From positions 501,001 to 565,000 of the forward strand of contig PYIU01000005.1 in NCBI GenBank assembly GCA_003415625.1: a DNA stretch of 64,000 nt. The letters are read 5' to 3'. Shown here piece after piece: positions 58,424-64,000 of this stretch. The stretch comes from Aquanectria penicillioides. Its lineage: Eukaryota; Ascomycota; Sordariomycetes; Hypocreales; Nectriaceae. The notes below the pieces were generated by a model that was given only the letters and a program-made list of their open reading frames with translations, had not been told where the DNA came from and did no database searches. Within the stretch, counting starts at the first letter, position 1, and each line of letters starts with the position of its first letter. The position numbers and the translations under genes are program-made.

Positions 58424-59515
58424 TCATGCTGACCTTTCTCTCCATGACATGAGCCTCACAGCCATGGGCCGCTGCCGGGCTTGCTTCATTGAGCCAGCCC
58501 TGGCCTCTGCCGCTTTATCCTTGACCAGCTTCATCTTCTCGACCAGTATCTCAAAGCCGCCCACCCGCACCAGCCGGGCCATGGGGACTTCGTAGTACTC
58601 CCTGTCTTGGAAATGGTAGACACGTTTCGGCTGCCCCGGCTTGCGTCCCTCGCACACGCCCAGGTAGCTCTCCACGGGTGACTCAGCCTCCTCCCACGGT
58701 TCGCTGTCCGGAAGCCAGACGTCCCTGGGCTCGAGGATGAAATAGACACAGGCCAGGTTGGGAAACACGAACATGAGTCCCGCCACGCACGTAGCCATGT
58801 CTAGGATTCTCCACTCATCAGCAACCAACCGAGGCAGACCGAGGTACCGCAGGTTCGCGACTGTCCTTGGAACACCGAGGGAAGGAGCCCGGAAGGTGAC
58901 GACGCGTTTCATCAAGACTCCCCAGTACGACTGTAAGATGACGAGGTCCTGTGAGGCCTCGATGCTGAGCTGTCGAACGTTGGGCAGCCGAGAGAGTTTC
59001 GCACGCTTTCCACCCACTATCACTTCTCCCATCCTCAGCTCCACCGGGCCTGCCTCGAGCTTGACCGGCCGGGCGGGCTTCCACATCTGCTGGTGTTGCA
59101 AAGCTATTAGGCGTGATTGGCGACATGTTCTCAGAAGGACATGCCGCGGGTTCAAGTCGGCGTAGCCCCCCATGGTCTTGGCAAGGAGCTGTGTGGGAAT
59201 GGTGCGCTGCAGCATGATCCGTTGACCGTACGGGTTCGGCATGGGCATGTCCTTGTAGTCTTCTCCCAAGACCAACCCGGCTTTGAGGGTCACGAAATGG
59301 GCCGTGGGGTATTCCCCGTCCAACGCATGGTTCCAAATGAGGTCCTGGATCTCCTGCGGGAACAGGGCAAATTGAGGGAATGCCTTCTGAAGCGTTGGGT
59401 AGCTTTCCTCCCTTGAGTACCGACACTCGGGCATAGGCGACAGTGAGCACTCAGACCTTGAGCACTGGGTTGTTTCCAACACCTTTGAGGAGAACTGTTG
59501 TAGGAATTGCAGCAT
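58424..59515 (-). CDS. 2EXR-domain protein
   Basis: Single exon, 363 residues from the ATG at 59515. The domain opens with FPQFALFPQEIQDLIWNHAL, the hallmark of the 2EXR family, and contains LNPRHVLLRTCRQSRLIALQ. These domains occur in very many uncharacterised fungal proteins; function is unknown. No signal peptide or membrane helix is evident. The C-terminus is basic (KQARQRPMAVRL). Confidence 0.86.
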   Translation of the reverse strand: MLQFLQQFSSKVLETTQCSRSECSLSPMPECRYSREESYPTLQKAFPQFALFPQEIQDLIWNHALDGEYPTAHFVTLKAGLVLGEDYKDMPMPNPYGQRIMLQRTIPTQLLAKTMGGYADLNPRHVLLRTCRQSRLIALQHQQMWKPARPVKLEAGPVELRMGEVIVGGKRAKLSRLPNVRQLSIEASQDLVILQSYWGVLMKRVVTFRAPSLGVPRTVANLRYLGLPRLVADEWRILDMATCVAGLMFVFPNLACVYFILEPRDVWLPDSEPWEEAESPVESYLGVCEGRKPGQPKRVYHFQDREYYEVPMARLVRVGGFEILVEKMKLVKDKAAEARAGSMKQARQRPMAVRLMSWRERSA

Positions 59516-61217
59516 GGTGGAGGGGGATGATGGTTGATGGCATCAAGACCGCATTGCTTAACCTCCCACATGGGCGACCTTTATTCTTATATCGATTGCT
59601 CTAGGCTGACTGAAAAGAGCCCTGAATCTCTCATTTTCATTTTCTTTGCTTCGCTTTGCTTTGCTACCGTGACATATGGCAATGTCTGCTTGCGTTGCAC
59701 CACACTGCCTCGAGCCTCATTCTTACTCGGCCCTGACCTGTTGCTGCGGTTCCACGCCTGCAGGTTGGTACCAGGAAGAGGAGTAAGAAGAATAAAAATA
59801 AAAATAAAAAAGAAGAATAAGGAAAAAGCCATCCGAAACAGTGCATTGGAACCCTGGATCCTATGCAGGCAGAGCATGTCGAATTGTCAGAGCCTCAGCA
59901 AGACAGCGAGCCAGCAAAAACATGCCATGTACCGCCTATTGGGCCGCGGGTGTTGCACGAGCCTCCGCGGCTGAGGTTTCTGGATCCTCCACCACCACCA
60001 CTAAAGGTTTCAGCCTTTCAGGTTGCGATGCTGCAAAGAGGGATCAACTACCAACGCGCGATAGCTGCGCTACGACATGGCGGGATTCGATCCTATAGGG
60101 TTTTTTCGACGCAAAGGAGCGGAGCCCAACTCCAAGTTCGCGATGACTGTCTCAGAGCCAAAGTTTATAGCTCACTTGCCACTACTGCTTGTCTTGGAGG
60201 TCATGGAGGAGGGCCGTGGAACGCTGAGAGGTCTCGCCAGAACCAACGGTGGGTCGGTGAGGCCTGTAGAAGAGGGCCGCGTTGTCTGATGCTGTGGCCA
60301 AGACCAAAAAAATCAATCGCCACCAACCGGAAGCGTCTGTCAGGCCAGGCCAGGGTCTTTATCTTTGTCCAACTTCTCCATCGTCTTCCCGGCCGATGAG
60401 CCAGGTTTTGCCCGCGGGATGGATGCAGGGCCATCTGGCGACTGCAGCAACGGCCAAAGCGCAGGGCAGCATTGCAACCCCGGGGACCGCTCCGCAACCC
60501 TCCGTGCCCATGGTAGTGGGGTTTGACGCATGCAACTATTGGGAGAGACGCAGCCTATAACCCATGAAAGACTATGGGTATACCGGTACTATGAGAATCC
60601 CGTGGGGTGTAGTTTTCGCAGTTGGTCAGACAGGGACCATCCCGATGTCGGTAGTTGACCCAACTGATACACTTTTCTTTTTTCAAATTTCCTCATAGGA
60701 TTGATGCCATTTAGAGGAATTGCTCGAATGGTTTCCATGCAGATAAATTGCCACCACTACACATTCCCATGCGTCTACATCCACTAGTTATCCGTGTTCA
60801 GACGAAATCGGGTTGAGACAGCCGGGCTACCGGCCGGTGTTTGTCTCCCTCCCCACTGTCGACAGCACTAACGAGTGTGGAACGCAGCTCCAATAGCGCA
60901 GACCTAATGACGCATCATTATATCCATCGACACCGTCACCACCCCATGGTCAATCTTTCCCCATTGAACGAAGCCTTGTATCAAACGACTCACCAGCTGA
61001 AGTCTCACTTGATCCAAGCCAGATTTTCTTTCCCAAATTGATATCGGCCATTTCAATTCGGGCAAACCCTGTATATCTGGATCTGAATACAACACGCTGC
61101 TTAGACAAAAGCAAGAAAACGAGAGAGAGAAAAAAAAACGACCTTTCAAGATGGCTCCTATTCCTTTGCCATATACGACACAAAATCAATCGAGTAAATA
61201 CATTCCACTACTCTCGT
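59516..61217. other. Intergenic or uncertain coding, 1.7 kb
   Basis: Promoter of the 2EXR gene. A 178-codon frame from an ATG at 59863 (MQAEHVELSEPQQ) overlaps other open frames at 60077 and 60282, with no recognised domain; it may be a small lineage-specific gene or chance. An A-rich simple tract (AATAAA-type units) lies at about 59786-59822. Confidence 0.35.
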
Positions 61218-61901
61218 TTATGGCACTACCGCAAATTCTATACTGTTTGAAGTACTCACATCTGCCTTCGGCCGCCCGTCGTTGTGCCGGGGGTCGACGA
61301 CATCAGCCCAGATGAAACACGGCAGTGAGACCTCCGTCTGAGCGTGGTCTTTGGCGCTGCCCCAGTCCCACCAATCCAGATCTACGGCTTCGAACCGCAC
61401 ACGGAACTGATCCCCAGTGGTAGCGTTGTAAGGAAGGTCCGGGCAGTCTCTGTCGTTGACCGTGTACTCGTAGGTGAATGATTCTCCTGGCTGAAGAGAA
61501 ACAAAGTCTCGGTGTTTTGTGACATTGACACGTTCATCCGGTAGGTCGACCATGATAAACCCCATGGAGCAATCGCGAGGGGAGGAAACCCAAACATCAT
61601 TATTGTCACTTCCTCCACCATCTTGATTCTGGCCTTGACCAGGGCACCGGCGGAAAAGTTCAAAGCCCGAGTCGATACGGTACGTGTGAAAAGTGATGGC
61701 CCTGGCCCCGGGCCTGTCATCTTCGAGCTTGATGCGAGCCTTCACTTTGAAAGGCTTGCCGCTGAGAGACAGCTGAACTGGCGCCTCGAGTGTTGTGGTT
61801 AGAGTGGGCGCTTGTGAGCCTTGGGTTTGTGGTTGGGATGAGCCACCAACTTCGTCCGTGACGTGGCAAATGGCTTCTTCTTGATGCATTTCATCCTCCA
61901 T
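61218..61901 (-). CDS. Unknown 227-residue protein
   Basis: Single open frame with an ATG at 61901 and a stop at 61218. The protein has a Gln/Ser/Thr-rich N-terminus (about 40 residues), then a beta-rich region (FKVKARIKLEDDRPGARAIT, FVSLQPGESFTYEYTVND, DQFRVRFEAVDLDWWDWG). The Trp-rich WWDWG segment and Ser/Thr beta pattern suggest an immunoglobulin-like or similar beta sandwich; this is inference. There is no signal peptide. Family not recognised. Confidence 0.6.
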   Translation of the reverse strand: MEDEMHQEEAICHVTDEVGGSSQPQTQGSQAPTLTTTLEAPVQLSLSGKPFKVKARIKLEDDRPGARAITFHTYRIDSGFELFRRCPGQGQNQDGGGSDNNDVWVSSPRDCSMGFIMVDLPDERVNVTKHRDFVSLQPGESFTYEYTVNDRDCPDLPYNATTGDQFRVRFEAVDLDWWDWGSAKDHAQTEVSLPCFIWADVVDPRHNDGRPKADVSTSNSIEFAVVP

Positions 61902-64000
61902 AGTCGTTGCTGAAGTGATGGAGAGCTCTCGTAAATCTCGAACTTGTTCATGTAGTCAAGATCGGGGAGAATATGACTCAATGAGAACGCTTCTAGTGAA
62001 TGGGCGAGGTGCAAATTTTGTGAATTCGTGGCTGTGCACATGGAAGGATTCCATGGTGACGTCTGGCGTGGATAGACCGACTTGGCATGGCATGGCATGG
62101 CATGGTCTAGCTTGAAATAGTCTTGGTTAGCACCCAGGTTAATTACTACAAATGGGAAGGTCATGAAAGGATTCGACAATAAAACGAGTCAAATTTGCCT
62201 TTATTGTTCCAAAACGACATTGGTTTCAGTTCCCATGATCTGGCCCGATGGAGCTCCAACATTCTCTGTGCTAAATATTTTGTACGCCCATATGACCCAT
62301 CCTAATCTAATTGCCGCCATCACTATTGTGACATTTGACTCATAGTCCTCAGGCGCAACACTCGGTCAAGGTCTGTTACCATTAGATCCTGATGTTGTTT
62401 CCAATGCAAATACTTTTCTCAGATGAGAACTTCGAAGGGGCTGAATGTGCCCTTTCATTCATTGTTCAATAGCAATCTCAGGTTCCATTGCAAACTCTCA
62501 CGCTCGCACATTCAGAACCGGGTTATATATGATCCTAGTGTTGTTAGAGGCGATGTTGCATTGTCGTCTTTTGCATTCAAGGCTAGCTCTAATACAGATG
62601 AAGGATGTGTTGTCATCGGCTTTATCGGTTGCCTTCCAGTACCGTCTTCTTCTTTGTGGCTTCCCACTGGTGATGGCCTCCTCGGAATTGCGGCTATCAA
62701 CACAATATGTGACCAGAAGAATACTAAAAGGCATCAGGGTCAAACGGAGACTAAGGGCCAGTATTGTACTATGCACTACCAGAGTGACTATTCCTTTGCG
62801 TCAATAACGCTAGAATCGAAGTACAACCCAGTCTTACCACCAGCGTTGCTGCACAGTTTCAGCCACCCTTAGACTCATAATAACCCCAAATGATGGCCCT
62901 GTGGTTCGTGCATTGAATGCTTTGGCACTGTCGACGGCATGGTGGAGTTTTCTTCCGAATTTCTGCTCCCAACAAGTGATCTATCGGTGTACGTAGATTT
63001 TGAGTCCGAATAGGGGTGTTTCTTTTCCTCCGACGGACATTCACTTCGATTTCGGTGTCAGCAAATGGTCCACACCGACGGGCTAAACCTAATCATAACC
63101 ACTAAGAGCAAACATCCGTCTCAAACCACTGCGTTTGTTCCGCCTGACTGAACTAGTAGATTGACCGGCCTCCGATATGTAGGTAGAGAATGAGTCGTCA
63201 GATGATTGGACATTTTGGTAAAGATTGTCCGTCACCCGACATCGGTATCACACGGAGCACCTAATCGGATGGAGGATCGGTTATTTCCAGCGCAGGTTGG
63301 TCCGCCCCCGACTTCATAACCACATGATTGGACCGACACGGTCTCGAGTTTCCCCGAATGGCGGATACCGGGACATATGTTTGGTGTGGCGCAATGAATG
63401 AGATTTTCGACTGCGCTGAGATGTGAAATACTGATCTTATTCCCAAGTTCTGACTTTGCGTGTTACCATATGCCTGAGAATTCCTACAGAACTCTTAAGC
63501 CCCACTCGGTAAGCAAAAGGATGGTGGGGAGTTTTACATCATAACCATGGAGGTGTATGATGGTTGGGCATGGACTTTTTGTGTTAGTCTACTCTTTAAG
63601 AAGCCTCCATGGGAGGTCAGAAGCTGAGGTTTTGACCTCTCAGAATGATCAGACGGCAACCGAAGGAATCTGCTTAAAACCATGGAAATATCAATATAGA
63701 TAGAGCAGGAGGAAGTCTCTACCAAAACACTTGTAAGTGCTTCATCAACGCATTCACCGCGGCCGCACGCAACCTTCGCAAAGCTGTTCACTGATGGCAT
63801 AATGGAACTCCGAATCTGGATGGGGACCAATAAAGGTCTACAATATTGTCTTGAATTTCGCTAATGGCCACTACAGGCGGCTCGTGATGTTTACCAGGTC
63901 TCGAACAACCCTCAGTTAGCTTTGCTCACACTTCTTTGCTAAAGTTTCTTTCACTCCGCCACACGAAATCAGATACTCCAACGCCGTCGGACCTCAATTA
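61902..64000. other. Intergenic to the window edge
   Basis: 2.1 kb with no supported gene. Short ORFs at 62423-62872 and 63830-63534 lack recognisable domains. A neighbouring gene may begin beyond the edge. Confidence 0.45.
62083..62102. repeat. Four tandem TGGCA units
   Basis: Pentanucleotide TGGCA repeated four times exactly, in the upstream region of the unknown gene at 61218-61901. Confidence 0.8.

Noticed and set aside
59863..60399. 178-codon plus-strand frame
   Set aside because: Has an ATG but overlaps other frames, is compositionally mixed and unrecognised; kept only as uncertain intergenic.

Overview
The window is nuclear DNA of a filamentous ascomycete. Genes carry short introns (about 45-125 bp) with GT...AG ends, intergenic gaps are 0.3-3 kb, and the families present are typical of moulds: Zn2Cys6 regulators, a Pth11-like receptor, CYP53, SidF, a RUS1/DUF647 protein, 2EXR and NACHT proteins. 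Protein flavour (SidF, mevalonate decarboxylase, MCU) suggests Eurotiales, perhaps a Penicillium- or Aspergillus-like species; that placement is inference. No tRNA, rRNA, CRISPR array or intact transposon was recognised. Exon joins were set by eye from splice sites and reading frame.

Layout. 1-15 kb: the 5' end of an Egh16-like secreted protein gene, a membrane-anchored histidine-phosphatase-fold protein, a Pth11-like membrane protein, an alpha/beta hydrolase, a CYP53 (benzoate 4-monooxygenase type) P450, a 3.7 kb gene-poor mosaic, and a small single-pass membrane protein. 15-31 kb: accessory-looking DNA with a decayed ankyrin-like gene, a Dal5-type transporter, a short beta-carbonic anhydrase, a broken TauD-type dioxygenase, two transcription factors (Zn2Cys6; hybrid C2H2+Zn2Cys6), a glutathione S-transferase and an NmrA-like reductase. 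33-41 kb: a DHA1-type MFS transporter divergent from a third Zn2Cys6 regulator, followed by an MDR oxidoreductase; this resembles a small efflux/detoxification module, but no PKS, NRPS or terpene backbone enzyme is present. 41-45 kb: a Cys-rich zinc-ribbon orphan and a decayed NACHT (NLR-like) gene whose stops look like C:G to T:A transitions.

45-64 kb is more conserved: the siderophore acyltransferase sidF, the mitochondrial calcium uniporter MCU, an unknown protein with a PGxWVEE repeat, mevalonate diphosphate decarboxylase (ERG19), a RUS1/DUF647 membrane protein, cytochrome c heme lyase, a 2EXR protein and one unknown protein. Two of these conserved genes (sidF and heme lyase) have one-base deficits, two of the three in G/C homopolymers, which suggests sequencing error rather than gene death. 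The most interesting items are the NLR relic, the TauD pseudogene with a possible transposon footprint, the hybrid zinc-finger regulator facing the NmrA gene, and the MFS/regulator/MDR block.
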